Notes under the pieces: model-generated
Seen by the model: the letters and a program-made list of their open reading frames with translations, nothing else
Told to the model about the DNA's origin: nothing
The model's database searches: none
Translations under genes and position numbers: made by a program
Assembly: GCF_050971785.1 (NCBI RefSeq)
Contig: NZ_JBPCCU010000013.1
Span: 124,001-188,000, forward strand
Source of the DNA: Actinomadura_E scrupuli
GTDB taxonomy: Bacteria > Actinomycetota > Actinomycetes > Streptosporangiales > Streptosporangiaceae
DNA length: 64,000 bases
Direction of reading: 5' to 3'
Part shown: one piece after another, positions 40,869-49,949 of the stretch
How the letters are laid out: every line of letters begins with the position of its first letter
Position numbering within the stretch: position 1 is the first letter of the stretch

Positions 40869-41122
40869 ACGGCGGTCCCCGCCGCGATGTGCCGGGCGGC
40901 CACGCCGAGATGCCCGCCGTCCAGTTCCGCGCCCCGCCACAGCAGCCGCCAGTGACCGTCACGCCGGACGACGACGATCGTGTCCTTCCGGCCGTTGCCG
41001 GCGGCGACGTACAGCACCGGCTCCGCGCGGCACGGCAGCACCAGCCAGGTGCCGACCGGGATCGCCCGCAGTTCCCACGCCGGCCGGACCAGCAGCCCGT
41101 ACCGGATCTCACAAGGCGCCAT
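40865..41122 (-). CDS. Small beta-rich protein coupled to the anti-sigma-like ATPase
   Basis: 85 residues: MAPCEIRYGLLVRPAWELR..., GTWLVLPCRAEPVLYVAAGNG, TIVVVRRDGHWRLLW. Probably all beta; no named domain recognised. GGAAGGA precedes the ATG by 6 nt. Its stop overlaps the start of the ATPase gene, implying co-translation and perhaps a physical partnership. Confidence 0.75.
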   Translation of the reverse strand: MAPCEIRYGLLVRPAWELRAIPVGTWLVLPCRAEPVLYVAAGNGRKDTIVVVRRDGHWRLLWRGAELDGGHLGVAARHIAAGTAV

Positions 41123-41274
41123 CGCCGTTCCTTCCCCTCGTTGCCGCTCGCCAGCCTCGTCGCGGAAGGCGACCCGGACAACACGTTCCGTCAACGGCCG
41201 GAGGACCCGTAATGGGAAATCCACAACCGTCCGCTCCCGGCCCGAATGACTGCGGAGCGTGACACTGTGACCTC

Positions 41275-42129
41275 ATGCGGGAAGAAGTGGTGTCCTCCGT
41301 CCGGCTCCGCCACATCGGCAGGAGCCTGCGCGAACTCCGCGAACGGGCCCGGATGACGCTCAAGGCGGCCGAGCGTCACCTCGACAGATCCGCCTCGTCG
41401 CTCAGCCGGATCGAGCAGGGCCAGCAGCCGCTCCGCCCCCGTGATCTCAAATACATCCTCGACGTGTACGACGTCGCCCCCGGCCCGCACCGGGCCCTGA
41501 TGACCCTGGCCGAGCAGGAACGCCAGAACGGCTGGTGGTCGGAGTTCAAGGACGTGATCTCGGCCCCGGATCTCGACTACGCCTCACTGGAGTGGGACGC
41601 GGCACGGCTTGATTCCGTGGAGACCCAGTTCATTCCCGGGTTACTCCAGACCGAGGAATACGCGCACGCCATCATGCGATCGAGCCTGAGCGGGAGCCTG
41701 CTCGGCAGGACGGATGATCTGCTCGCGTTTCGCATGGCCCGGCAGCGCATCTTGCGGAGAGCCGACCCGCCTCGGTTCCACACGGTGATCGACGAGGCCG
41801 CGCTGCGGCGGCCCAGAGGCGGTCCCGAGACGATGCGCGCCCAGTTGCACCGACTGCTCGACGTCTTCGACCAGGACCACATCACCGTGCAGGTGCTTCC
41901 GTTCTCCTGCGCAGCCGATCCCGGCATCAGTGAGACGTTTTCAATGCTGGCGCTCGGCTTGCCGCCCATCCTTCGGGTGGTGCTGATCAATACCCTGACA
42001 GGACGACGAACCCTGGACCTCGATGCGAATCTGATCCGATACCGAGAAGCGTTCGACCGAGTGAGAGCCGTGGCATTGCCGAAGCAAGAATCCCGGGTCC
42101 TGATCCACCGCATATTCTCAGAGCCATGA
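41275..42129 (+). CDS. XRE-family regulator with DUF5753 domain
   Basis: 284 residues. The N-terminal helix-turn-helix (about 12-65) includes RELRERARMTLKAAERHLDRS and SRIEQGQQPLRP. The C-terminal DUF5753 domain has the usual ETQFIPGLLQTEEYAHA and VQVLPFSC blocks. These Scr1-type regulators are paired with a DUF397 protein, here encoded directly downstream with a 4-nt overlap. They influence development and secondary metabolism in streptomycetes. Codon use at the 3' end is less GC-rich than in its neighbours. Confidence 0.93.
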   Translation: MREEVVSSVRLRHIGRSLRELRERARMTLKAAERHLDRSASSLSRIEQGQQPLRPRDLKYILDVYDVAPGPHRALMTLAEQERQNGWWSEFKDVISAPDLDYASLEWDAARLDSVETQFIPGLLQTEEYAHAIMRSSLSGSLLGRTDDLLAFRMARQRILRRADPPRFHTVIDEAALRRPRGGPETMRAQLHRLLDVFDQDHITVQVLPFSCAADPGISETFSMLALGLPPILRVVLINTLTGRRTLDLDANLIRYREAFDRVRAVALPKQESRVLIHRIFSEP

Positions 42130-42320
42130 GAGAGCCGGGCATATTCACATCCCCTTGGCGGAAAAGCAGTTACAGCGACAGCGGCCAAGGCACCTGCGTC
42201 GAGGTGGCCCGGGCCGATCGGCTGGTGGCCGTACGCGACTCGAAAGACCCCGGTGGTCCCGTGCTCGCCTTCGGCTCCGCCGCGTGGCGGGCCCTCATGA
42301 CGGAGATCAAAGCGGGCTAG
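42126..42320 (+). CDS. DUF397 protein
   Basis: 64 residues with the family pattern WRKSSYSDSGQGTCVEVA...VAVRDSKDPGGP...SAAWRALM, described in two parts here. It is the usual small partner of an XRE/DUF5753 regulator, overlapping it by 4 nt. Its TAG stop shares the bases CTAG with the stop of the convergent ankyrin-repeat gene. Confidence 0.95.
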   Translation: MREPGIFTSPWRKSSYSDSGQGTCVEVARADRLVAVRDSKDPGGPVLAFGSAAWRALMTEIKAG

Positions 42321-43333
42321 GGCGGCGTGACGGGCCGGAGGAGGGCTTCGACCTGACGGTGCCCGGGGCCATCGCCGAGCCGGCACCACTCCAGCGCGGT
42401 AAGGTGGTGCCGGGTGTCGCGGATGCCGGGGTCGGCGCCGAGGTCGAGGAGACGCCGGACACTGGCGGCCCTGCCGTTCTGCGCGGCCAGGCGCAGGGCT
42501 TGGCGTCCGTGCTCGGTGTCGTCGGCGTCGATGGGGGTTCCGGCGTCGACGAGCTGGCCGATGACGTCCAGGCGCTGGTGGTCGGCCGCCATGGTCAGCG
42601 CCCGGATCCGGGCCTGCGGCGGGGTGCCGGGGGTGAGCCAGGCGGTCACGTCGCCTGCCGCCGCCGCCTCCTCGATGCCGCGGATCCCGGCGCCCGCGGC
42701 GACGAGGACATCGACGACGCCGGTCATGCCGAACACCGCCGCATGGAGCAGGGCGGTGCCGCCGGGGACGCCGCCCGCCTCGGGACTCGCGGTGGCTTCG
42801 AGATCGGCCCCGTTGGCGATGAGCACGGCGGCGACTTCGGCGTCTCCGTAGCTGGCCGCGGTCATGAGCGGGGTCTCGGGATCATGCGGGCCGCCGTTCA
42901 CGGCCGCCCCGGCGTCGATCAGCGCTTGAGCCATGGCGCCGGTCCCGGGCAGGTCTCCGGTCAGGCCGAGGCGGCGGGCGTCGAATCGCAGCATGGCCAT
43001 GTAGCCGAGCGGGGAGGCGCCCTGGAGGTGGTCGCACCAGTGCCGCATCTCGCTGGTGGCCTGGTCCGGCCGCTCGGCCAGCAGGGCGGCCAGGCGGCCG
43101 AGGTCGCGGCTGTTGAGGATGTCGCGGCGCTCGACCTCGGTCTTCAGCCTGGCCCAGCTCGCGAAGCCGTGCTCACGGGCGATGGCCGACTGCGCGGCCG
43201 CCAGGATGAGACGGCTCGACACCGCGTGGATCCGGGCGGCCGCCTCGGCGTCGCCGTTCCTGGCGGCCCGGAGCAGGTCTTTGGCCTGGCGGCGTAGCCA
43301 GCCGAGATCGGGCCGCTGCGGAAGGGGTGGCAT
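42317..43333 (-). CDS. Ankyrin-repeat protein
   Basis: 338 residues. After a helical N-terminus (RRQAKDLLRAARNGDAEAA), at least five ankyrin repeats are visible, e.g. ETPLMTAASYGDAEVAAVLI, GTALLHAAVFGMTGVVDVL and GRQALRLAAQNGRAASVRRL. Such proteins bind other proteins; the partner is unknown. GAGGAGA lies close to the ATG. It is tail-to-tail with DUF397, sharing CTAG. The 167 bp upstream, before the next minus-strand gene, hold no further coding region. Confidence 0.9.
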   Translation of the reverse strand: MPPLPQRPDLGWLRRQAKDLLRAARNGDAEAAARIHAVSSRLILAAAQSAIAREHGFASWARLKTEVERRDILNSRDLGRLAALLAERPDQATSEMRHWCDHLQGASPLGYMAMLRFDARRLGLTGDLPGTGAMAQALIDAGAAVNGGPHDPETPLMTAASYGDAEVAAVLIANGADLEATASPEAGGVPGGTALLHAAVFGMTGVVDVLVAAGAGIRGIEEAAAAGDVTAWLTPGTPPQARIRALTMAADHQRLDVIGQLVDAGTPIDADDTEHGRQALRLAAQNGRAASVRRLLDLGADPGIRDTRHHLTALEWCRLGDGPGHRQVEALLRPVTPP

Positions 43334-43500
43334 GACGTCTCCTCGCTGGGCCCGCGGTCCGCATGCCAGGCCGGAAGGAGATCGTCACCGGCGAACACGG
43401 GTGCTGCGCAGAGGTGGACTCCGTCCTGCCCGCGGACCCGGAGGCGCCCTCTCACGCCCGCCCCCACGATAGCTCCCGGAGCCGGGGCGGGCGCGTCGGA

Positions 43501-43806
43501 TCACGGCGCCTGGGGCTGGAGGACCGCGCCGGTGGCGTGGACGACGTCCAGGTGCTGCACGGTGGGCTCTCCGGGAGGCCGGTGCCCCCCGAACGCGGCG
43601 TCGACCGCCGGGTGGATGCGCTCGTCGAACGCCTTGGCGCAGGCGTCCTCGGACTCCCAGACGTCGATGTAGCGCAGGCCGCCCTCGGGCAGCCGCACGC
43701 ACAGGTGCAGCAGCGAGCCGGCCAGCGGCTCGGGGCCGAGCTCGTCGATGATCCGCTCGTAGAGGCCGGTGTCGATCGGTACGTCCTGGATGTAGGCGTA
43801 GACCAT
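43501..43806 (-). CDS. Small protein, possible dimeric alpha/beta-barrel monooxygenase-like
   Basis: 101 residues. MVYAYIQDVPIDTGLYERI, LLHLCVRLPEGGLRYIDVWES and ACAKAFDERIHPAV look like the ferredoxin-like ABM fold (antibiotic biosynthesis monooxygenase or similar). It is transcribed divergently from a TetR gene across a 59-bp gap that contains an operator-like palindrome, so it is probably the regulator's target. Confidence 0.75.
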   Translation of the reverse strand: MVYAYIQDVPIDTGLYERIIDELGPEPLAGSLLHLCVRLPEGGLRYIDVWESEDACAKAFDERIHPAVDAAFGGHRPPGEPTVQHLDVVHATGAVLQPQAP

Positions 43807-43823
43807 GAGGCTCTCCCAATTTG

Positions 43824-43842
43824 GTCCGAAGCGGTATCGGAC
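43824..43842. promoter_or_regulatory. Operator-like palindrome between divergent ABM-like and TetR genes
   Basis: GTCCGA-N7-TCGGAC, perfect 6-bp arms, in a 59-bp intergenic space that is otherwise A/T-rich. Location and size fit a TetR-dimer site controlling both promoters. Confidence 0.55.
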
Positions 43843-43865
43843 GAATATGGGTAGGCTAAGAACCC

Positions 43866-44546
43866 ATGAGCGACGATGTCAAGCCCCCGGGAGCCGGAAA
43901 GCGCCCGTACCACGCCCCACGCCGCGCGCAGCGGGCCGCGGCGACGCGGCGAGCCGTGCTCACGGCGGCCCGGGACCTGCTCGTGCGGCGGGGCTATGCC
44001 GCCACCACGGTCGGGGACATCGCGGCCGAGGCCGGGGTGGCCGTGGACACCGTCTACGCCACGGTCGGCCGCAAGCCCGCCCTGCTCCGGGAGCTGGTGG
44101 AGACGTCGCTGTCGGGGACCGACCATCCGGTCACCGCGCAGGAACGCGAGTACGTCGGGCGCATCCGCGCGGCGTCCGGCGCGCGGGAGAAGCTGGCCAT
44201 CTACGCCGCCGCGATCTCCGACATCCAGCAGCGGCTCGCCCCCGTGTTCCTGGCGCTGCGGGACGCCGCCGCCACCGACCCCGAGTGCGCCGCCCTGTGG
44301 CAGGAGATCTCCGAGCGGCGGGCGCGGAACATGCGCGAGCTGGCCGCGGACCTGCGCTCGACCGGCGAGCTGCGCGCCGACCTGCCCGACGACGAGGTCG
44401 CGGACGTCATCTGGAGCACGAACGCCGTCGAGTACTACGTCCTGCTGGTGCACCAGCGGGGCTGGACCCCGGAGCGCTTCGGCACATGGCTCGCCGACAC
44501 CTGGTGCCGCAGCCTGCTGGAGGACGGCCCGCGGCGCCCCTCCTGA
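43866..44546 (+). CDS. TetR-family transcriptional regulator
   Basis: 226 residues. A basic 25-residue N-terminal arm, then a classical TetR helix-turn-helix (RRGYAATTVGDIAAEAGVAV, DTVYATVGRKPALL) and a helical ligand domain. It is divergent from the ABM-like gene and very likely represses it and itself. Confidence 0.93.
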   Translation: MSDDVKPPGAGKRPYHAPRRAQRAAATRRAVLTAARDLLVRRGYAATTVGDIAAEAGVAVDTVYATVGRKPALLRELVETSLSGTDHPVTAQEREYVGRIRAASGAREKLAIYAAAISDIQQRLAPVFLALRDAAATDPECAALWQEISERRARNMRELAADLRSTGELRADLPDDEVADVIWSTNAVEYYVLLVHQRGWTPERFGTWLADTWCRSLLEDGPRRPS

Positions 44547-44577
44547 CGGGTCGCCGCCCTCGCGACGCCCCGCTGGC

Positions 44578-45063
44578 CTATGGGCCCGGTACGGCGGCCA
44601 TCACCAGGCGCGGCCCGAGCCGGTGCAGGCCGGCGTCGATCTCGGCCTGCCAGTGGGCGCGCAGCTCCGGCCCCCACGCGGCCTCCGGCAGCTCGGCGAA
44701 ACCGTGGCGGGCGTACCACGGGCCGTTCCACGGGACGTCCCGGAAGGTGATCAGAGTGATGCCGTCCCGCCCGTCGCGGACCGCGCCGAGCAGAGCTGCG
44801 CCGACGCCCCGGCGGCCGTGGTCGGGACGAACCGCGATCTGCTCCAGGTGGGGACGCCCGTCGAGCTCGATGACGGCGGCGAAGCCGACGGGCGGGTCAC
44901 CCGCGACCAGGATCTCCGCACCGGTGCGCGCCGCCTCCTCGATCACGGTGGGGCCCGGCGGGAAGACGATCCCGACCTCGCGGAAGACCCGGTCCCCGCT
45001 GTTCTCGATGCCGGGCAGCAGGGCCAGGTCCTTCGGCTCGGCCCGGCGTATCACCTCGGTCAT
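44578..45063 (-). CDS. GNAT-family N-acetyltransferase
   Basis: 161 residues. The acetyl-CoA-binding motif A is IAVRPDHGRRGVGAALL, followed by WYARHGFAEL, both standard for GNAT proteins. The acceptor is unknown. The ATG at MTEVIRRAEP begins the first conserved strand; the frame remains open 12 codons upstream. Convergent with the TetR gene. Confidence 0.9.
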   Translation of the reverse strand: MTEVIRRAEPKDLALLPGIENSGDRVFREVGIVFPPGPTVIEEAARTGAEILVAGDPPVGFAAVIELDGRPHLEQIAVRPDHGRRGVGAALLGAVRDGRDGITLITFRDVPWNGPWYARHGFAELPEAAWGPELRAHWQAEIDAGLHRLGPRLVMAAVPGP

Positions 45064-45269
45064 CCCGAGAGCGTATGACCCCGGATCCGCACGGTCCATC
45101 TCGCGGACCGGCGGCCGGAAGCCCCTGATACCACATCGAACCCACGTCCCGGCGATCGCCCTACTCCTGCCTCACACGGCACTTTTGTAACCAAAAAGCA
45201 GTATTTAGCGGGCACGGACGGCAGGTGCCCTCCCATAAGATCTCCCCGGTCTTGTGATCGGAGAGTCGA

Positions 45270-47543
45270 ATGCTCAGGCGCGTGGTCGCCGCTGTCTCCG
45301 CTGCCGGCCTGGTGGCGGCGGGGGTCGTGACGTATCAGTTCACCACCGGTTCGCCGGCCCCCGTGGCCGAGACCCGCCCGGATCCTGGAACGGTCCACAC
45401 GCTTGCCCTGCGGGACCTGCCGGGTGGCGGGACGGGAAAGAAGGTCGTCGGGGTGCCCGCGGGCGCCACCAAGCCGTTCAGCCTGCTCGGCGTCACCTGG
45501 GACAAGGCCGGCGCGCCCCTCGACGGCGCCGTACGGATCCGTACCCGCGCCGCGGCGAGCGGCGCCTGGTCGCGGTGGACGCCGATCGGGGAGCACAACG
45601 AGGACGCCCCCGACACCCGGGAAGCCGCCGGCTCCCGGGCGCGAGGGGGCACGACGGCGCTGTGGGTGGGCCCGTCCGACGGCGTCGAGGTCCGCGTGGC
45701 CGGACGCGGCCGGACGCTCCCTCAGGGGCTGCGCGTCGATCTGGTCGATCCGGGCACCGGCCCGCGCGCCTCCGGGCCCCGGACCGGCGGGAACGGCCGC
45801 GGGGGCATGGTCCCGGCCGCGGCGGTCGAACCGCTCGACACCCCGGCCCCCGATCCGTCCGCGGGGACGGTGAGCCCCGAGCCCACCGCGACGGCCGACC
45901 CCGAGCCCACCGCGACCGCGACCGCGACGGAGTCCGGCTCGGCCAGTCCCGAGCCGGCCTCCCCCAGCCCGAGCGCCAGCGTCTCGGCGAGCCCGCCCGC
46001 CCCGACCAGCACGGCGCCCCGGCCCACGATCGTCCCCCGCGCCCAATGGGGCGCCAACGAGTCGCTGGTCCAAGGGCCGCCCACCATGGACACCTCGGTC
46101 GACGTGGCGTTCGTCCACCACACCGACACCGGCAACGCCTACACCTGCGCCCAGTCCGCGGCCGTCATCCGGTCGATCTTCCTGTACCACGTGCAGAGTG
46201 AGGGCTGGGCGGACATCGGCTACAACTTCCTGGTCGACAAGTGCGGCACCATCTTCGAAGGCCGGGCGGGCGGGGCCGACCGGCCCGTGCACGGCGCCCA
46301 CACCTACGGCTTCAACACCAACACCACCGGGATCGCCGTGCTGGGCACCTACACGGCCACCGACGACAAGACCACGCCCGGCGTCGCGCCGAGCCAGCCG
46401 GCACTGGACGCGGTCGGCAAGGTCGCCGCCTGGAAGCTCGGGCTGCACGGCGGGGATCCGGCGGGCAAGACCACGCTGACCTCGCTCGCCCCGAACGGAA
46501 CGGGCGGCAAGTACCCCTACGGCACGAAAGTCAGCTTTAACACGATCTCCGGGCACCGGGATGGATTCGCCACCGCCTGCCCGGGTCAGCAGCTCTACGA
46601 CAGGCTCCCCGCGATCCGGACCATCGCCAAGCAATGGACGACCCCCGCCGCCTCGCTCGCCGTCACCGGCCTCGCCGGCGCCACCAAGGCCGGCACGACC
46701 TACTACACCAAGGGCAGCGTCACCGCCACCTGGCAGCCGGCGGCGGTCTCCTCCTACGAGGTGCGCGTCGACGGCACCACCGTCGCCCGGCCCGCCCCCA
46801 CGGCGACCTCGGCGGCCCTGACCCTCACCCCCGGCGCGCACAGCCTCCGGCTGCACGCGGTCAACATCGACGGGACCACCGCGGACTCCCTCGCCTATCC
46901 GATCACCGCCGACACGGCCAAGCCCGTCTTCACCTCGGCCGCCGCCCTCGGGCTGCGCCGGGCGACCGTGTCCACCACCTCCGTGCCGGTCACCCTCGGC
47001 TGGAAGGTCACCGACGACAGGCTGCTCCAGTCGGTGAAGGCCACCTCGCCGGCGGCCAAGGCGTTCACCCCCGCCACGACCACCTGGTCCGCCGGCGCGA
47101 AGCCCGGCACCGCGCAGCTCTGGTCACTGACGGCCGCCGACGCCGCCGGGAACCTCACCACCTCCGCGGTCACCCGGACCACCGGACTGGTGGCCGAGAC
47201 CTCCGCCACCCGCACCGGTACCTGGAAGAGCTCCTCCACCAGCTACTACCTGGGCGGCCGGGGACTCTACAGCGGCGCCAAGGGCGCGTCGGCACGGTGG
47301 ACCTTCACCGGGCGTTCGGTCGGCCTGATCACCAAGCGCGCGACCAACCTGGGTGCGATGTACGTCTACGTCGACGGCGTCAAGGCCGCCACCGTCGACA
47401 CCCGGTCCTCCAGCACGGCCTACCGGCAGTTGCTGTGGACCAAGACCTGGAGCACCAGCGCCCAGCACACCATCAAGATCGTCGTCGTCGGCACCTCGGG
47501 CCGGCCCACCGTGGCCATCGACGGCATCGCCTACCTGCGCTAG
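45270..47543 (+). CDS. Secreted PGRP-type N-acetylmuramoyl-L-alanine amidase
   Basis: 757 residues. An N-terminal signal peptide (about 1-25), a beta-rich segment to about 165, and a Pro/Ser/Thr/Glu-rich linker (about 190-250). Then the amidase_2/PGRP domain (about 258-455): zinc ligands His283/284 in AFVHHTDTG, and the His and Cys of SGHRDGFATACPG near 428-437. The C-terminal 300 residues are beta-sandwich-like repeats, possibly cell-wall or carbohydrate binding. It cleaves the muramoyl-L-alanine bond of peptidoglycan outside the cell. GGAGAG precedes the ATG. The 206-bp upstream gap is locally A/T-rich (45183-45210) and probably holds the promoter. Confidence 0.93.
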   Translation: MLRRVVAAVSAAGLVAAGVVTYQFTTGSPAPVAETRPDPGTVHTLALRDLPGGGTGKKVVGVPAGATKPFSLLGVTWDKAGAPLDGAVRIRTRAAASGAWSRWTPIGEHNEDAPDTREAAGSRARGGTTALWVGPSDGVEVRVAGRGRTLPQGLRVDLVDPGTGPRASGPRTGGNGRGGMVPAAAVEPLDTPAPDPSAGTVSPEPTATADPEPTATATATESGSASPEPASPSPSASVSASPPAPTSTAPRPTIVPRAQWGANESLVQGPPTMDTSVDVAFVHHTDTGNAYTCAQSAAVIRSIFLYHVQSEGWADIGYNFLVDKCGTIFEGRAGGADRPVHGAHTYGFNTNTTGIAVLGTYTATDDKTTPGVAPSQPALDAVGKVAAWKLGLHGGDPAGKTTLTSLAPNGTGGKYPYGTKVSFNTISGHRDGFATACPGQQLYDRLPAIRTIAKQWTTPAASLAVTGLAGATKAGTTYYTKGSVTATWQPAAVSSYEVRVDGTTVARPAPTATSAALTLTPGAHSLRLHAVNIDGTTADSLAYPITADTAKPVFTSAAALGLRRATVSTTSVPVTLGWKVTDDRLLQSVKATSPAAKAFTPATTTWSAGAKPGTAQLWSLTAADAAGNLTTSAVTRTTGLVAETSATRTGTWKSSSTSYYLGGRGLYSGAKGASARWTFTGRSVGLITKRATNLGAMYVYVDGVKAATVDTRSSSTAYRQLLWTKTWSTSAQHTIKIVVVGTSGRPTVAIDGIAYLR

Positions 47544-47597
47544 AGGCGGTGCCCGGAGCCGCCGTTCCCCCGGCCCGGCGGGCTTCGTGAACTCAGC

Positions 47598-47631
47598 GCC
47601 CGGAGTCGCCGGTGACCCGGCGACTCCGGGC
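47598..47631. terminator. Bidirectional terminator between amidase and uvrB
   Basis: Perfect 15-bp stem (GCCCGGAGTCGCCGG and complement) with a TGAC loop, centred between the convergent stops of the amidase gene and uvrB. Confidence 0.8.
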
Positions 47632-47655
47632 CGGGAAGCCCCGGCAGGCCGCCGG

Positions 47656-49773
47656 TCAGGAGACGCCGGCCTCCTTCATGTCGCGGAGTTCGCGCTTGAG
47701 CTCCTTGAGCTCGTCGCGGAGCCGGGCGGCGAGCTCGAACTGCAGGTCGGCCGCGGCCGAGTGCATCTGCTCGGTGAGCGACTCGACCAGCCCCTCCATC
47801 TCGGCGCGGGGCCGCTCCCCCACCAGGTCGAACGCGTGCCTGCCGGCCTCCCGGTTGCGTGAGGCCAGCCCCGGGACGGGCGCCTTGCCACGGCTCTGCT
47901 GACGGCCGGACCCGCCGATGAGCTGCTCGGTGTCGGCGTCCTCGCGGACGATCGTGTCGAGGATGTCGGCGATCTTCTTGCGGAGCGCCGTCGGCTCGAT
48001 GCCGTGCTCGGAGTTGTAGGCCTCCTGCTTGGCACGGCGCCGGTTGGTCTCGTCGATCGCCCGCTCCATCGAGGGGGTGACCTTGTCGGCGTACATGTGC
48101 ACCTGGCCGGAGACGTTGCGCGCCGCGCGGCCGATGGTCTGGATGAGCGAGGTGTCCGACCGCAGGAAGCCCTCCTTGTCGGCGTCCAGGATGGACACCA
48201 GCGACACCTCGGGCAGGTCGAGGCCCTCGCGGAGCAGGTTGATGCCCACCAGCACGTCGAAGTCGCCGGACCGCAGCTCCCTCAGCAGCTCGATCCGGCG
48301 CAGGGTGTCGACCTCGCTGTGGAGGTACCTGACCCGGATGCCGAGCTCCAGGAGGTAGTCGGTGAGGTCCTCGGACATCTTCTTGGTCAGGGTGGTGACC
48401 AGGACCCGCTCGTTCTTCTCGGTGCGCAGCCGGATCTCGTGGATCAGGTCGTCGATCTGCCCCTTGGTCGGCTTGACGACGACCTCGGGGTCGATCAGCC
48501 CGGTGGGCCGGATGACCTGCTCGACGACGTCGCCCTTGACCCGGTTGAGCTCGTACTTGCCGGGGGTGGCGGACAGGTAGACCGTCTGCCCGATCCGCTC
48601 GAGGAACTCCTCCCACTTGAGCGGCCGGTTGTCCATCGCCGAGGGCAGCCGGAAGCCGTGCTCGACCAGCATCCGCTTGCGGGAGGCGTCGCCTTCGTAC
48701 ATGGCGCCGATCTGCGGCACGGTCTGGTGGGACTCGTCGACGACCAGCAGGAAGTCCTCGGGGAAGAAGTCGAGCAGCGTGTTGGGGGCGCTGCCCTGCT
48801 CGCGGCCGTCGATGTGCCGGGAGTAGTTCTCGATGCCCGCGCAGCTGCCGATCTGCCGCATCATCTCCAGGTCGTAGGTGGTGCGCATCCGCAGCCGCTG
48901 CGCCTCCAGGAGCTTGCCCTGCCGCTCCAGGGTGGCGAGGGTCTCCTCCAGCTCCACCTCGATGGCGCTGATGGCGCGCTCCATCCGCTCGGCGCCCGCG
49001 ACATAGTGGGTGGCCGGGAAGATGTAGAGCTCCTCGTCCTCGGTGATCACCTCGCCGGTCAACGGGTGCAGGGTGGCCAGCTTCTCGATCTCGTCGCCGA
49101 ACATCTCGATCCGGACGGCGAGCTCTTCGTACTGCGGGATGATCTCCACGGTGTCACCGCGCACCCGGAAGCTCCCGCGGGTGAACGCCAGGTCGTTGCG
49201 GGCGTACTGCATCTCCACGAACCGGCGGAGCAGCTGGTCGCGCTCGATCACGTCACCGACCCGCAGCCGCACCATCCGGTCGACGTACTCCTGCGGGGTG
49301 CCCAGGCCGTAGATGCACGACACCGAGGCGACCACGACGGTGTCCCGGCGGGTGATCAGCGAGTTGGTCGCCGAGTGCCGCAGCCGCTCCACCTCCTCGT
49401 TGATCGAGGAGTCCTTCTCGATGTAGGTGTCGGTCTGCGGGACGTACGCCTCCGGCTGGTAGTAGTCGTAATAGGAGACGAAGTACTCCACCGCGTTGTT
49501 GGGCAGCATCTCGCGCAGCTCGTTGGCGAACTGGGCCGCGAGCGTCTTGTTGGGCTGCATGACCAGGGTGGGACGCTGCAGCCGCTCGATCAGCCAGGCG
49601 ATCGAGGCGGTCTTGCCGGTGCCGGTGGCGCCCAGCAGCACCGCGTCCTTGGCCCCCTGGCCGACCCGCCGCTCCAGCTCCGCGATCGCGGCCGGCTGAT
49701 CGCCGGAGGGCGTCATGTCGGTGACGACCTCGAACGGCGCCACCTTTCGCTGAAGGTCGGTGACTGGCCGCAC
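47656..49773 (-). CDS. uvrB: Excinuclease ABC subunit B
   Basis: 705 residues. Helicase motif I GATGTGKTAS, the beta-hairpin region YYDYYQPEAYVPQTDTYIEKD (in part), DEAD-like VVDESHQT, VYLSATPG, and the C-terminal UvrC-binding domain. It verifies damage in nucleotide excision repair with UvrA/UvrC. The GTG at VRPVTDLQRK was chosen because GGGGAGAG lies 5 nt upstream and homologues begin here. The frame is open further upstream but unlike the family. Confidence 0.98.
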   Translation of the reverse strand: MRPVTDLQRKVAPFEVVTDMTPSGDQPAAIAELERRVGQGAKDAVLLGATGTGKTASIAWLIERLQRPTLVMQPNKTLAAQFANELREMLPNNAVEYFVSYYDYYQPEAYVPQTDTYIEKDSSINEEVERLRHSATNSLITRRDTVVVASVSCIYGLGTPQEYVDRMVRLRVGDVIERDQLLRRFVEMQYARNDLAFTRGSFRVRGDTVEIIPQYEELAVRIEMFGDEIEKLATLHPLTGEVITEDEELYIFPATHYVAGAERMERAISAIEVELEETLATLERQGKLLEAQRLRMRTTYDLEMMRQIGSCAGIENYSRHIDGREQGSAPNTLLDFFPEDFLLVVDESHQTVPQIGAMYEGDASRKRMLVEHGFRLPSAMDNRPLKWEEFLERIGQTVYLSATPGKYELNRVKGDVVEQVIRPTGLIDPEVVVKPTKGQIDDLIHEIRLRTEKNERVLVTTLTKKMSEDLTDYLLELGIRVRYLHSEVDTLRRIELLRELRSGDFDVLVGINLLREGLDLPEVSLVSILDADKEGFLRSDTSLIQTIGRAARNVSGQVHMYADKVTPSMERAIDETNRRRAKQEAYNSEHGIEPTALRKKIADILDTIVREDADTEQLIGGSGRQQSRGKAPVPGLASRNREAGRHAFDLVGERPRAEMEGLVESLTEQMHSAAADLQFELAARLRDELKELKRELRDMKEAGVS

Positions 49774-49949
49774 GCTGCTCTCCCCTGGTCCGGGCCGGCC
49801 GGAGCCGGTGAAAGATGTCTCTGTACCAACGTACGACCGGCCTGTGACATTTCCCGGGACGGCGGGGGCCGAACGGCGTCCCCCGCTCGCGAGCACGGAT
49901 CTCTGATCGCTTATATTCGGATCTGGCCCCCCTTGACCGCGGAGGCCCG

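Noticed and set aside
45064..45269. c-di-AMP (ydaO) riboswitch upstream of the cell-wall amidase gene
   Set aside because: Such riboswitches occur before actinomycete wall hydrolases, but I could not find the conserved core motifs in this 206-bp gap.
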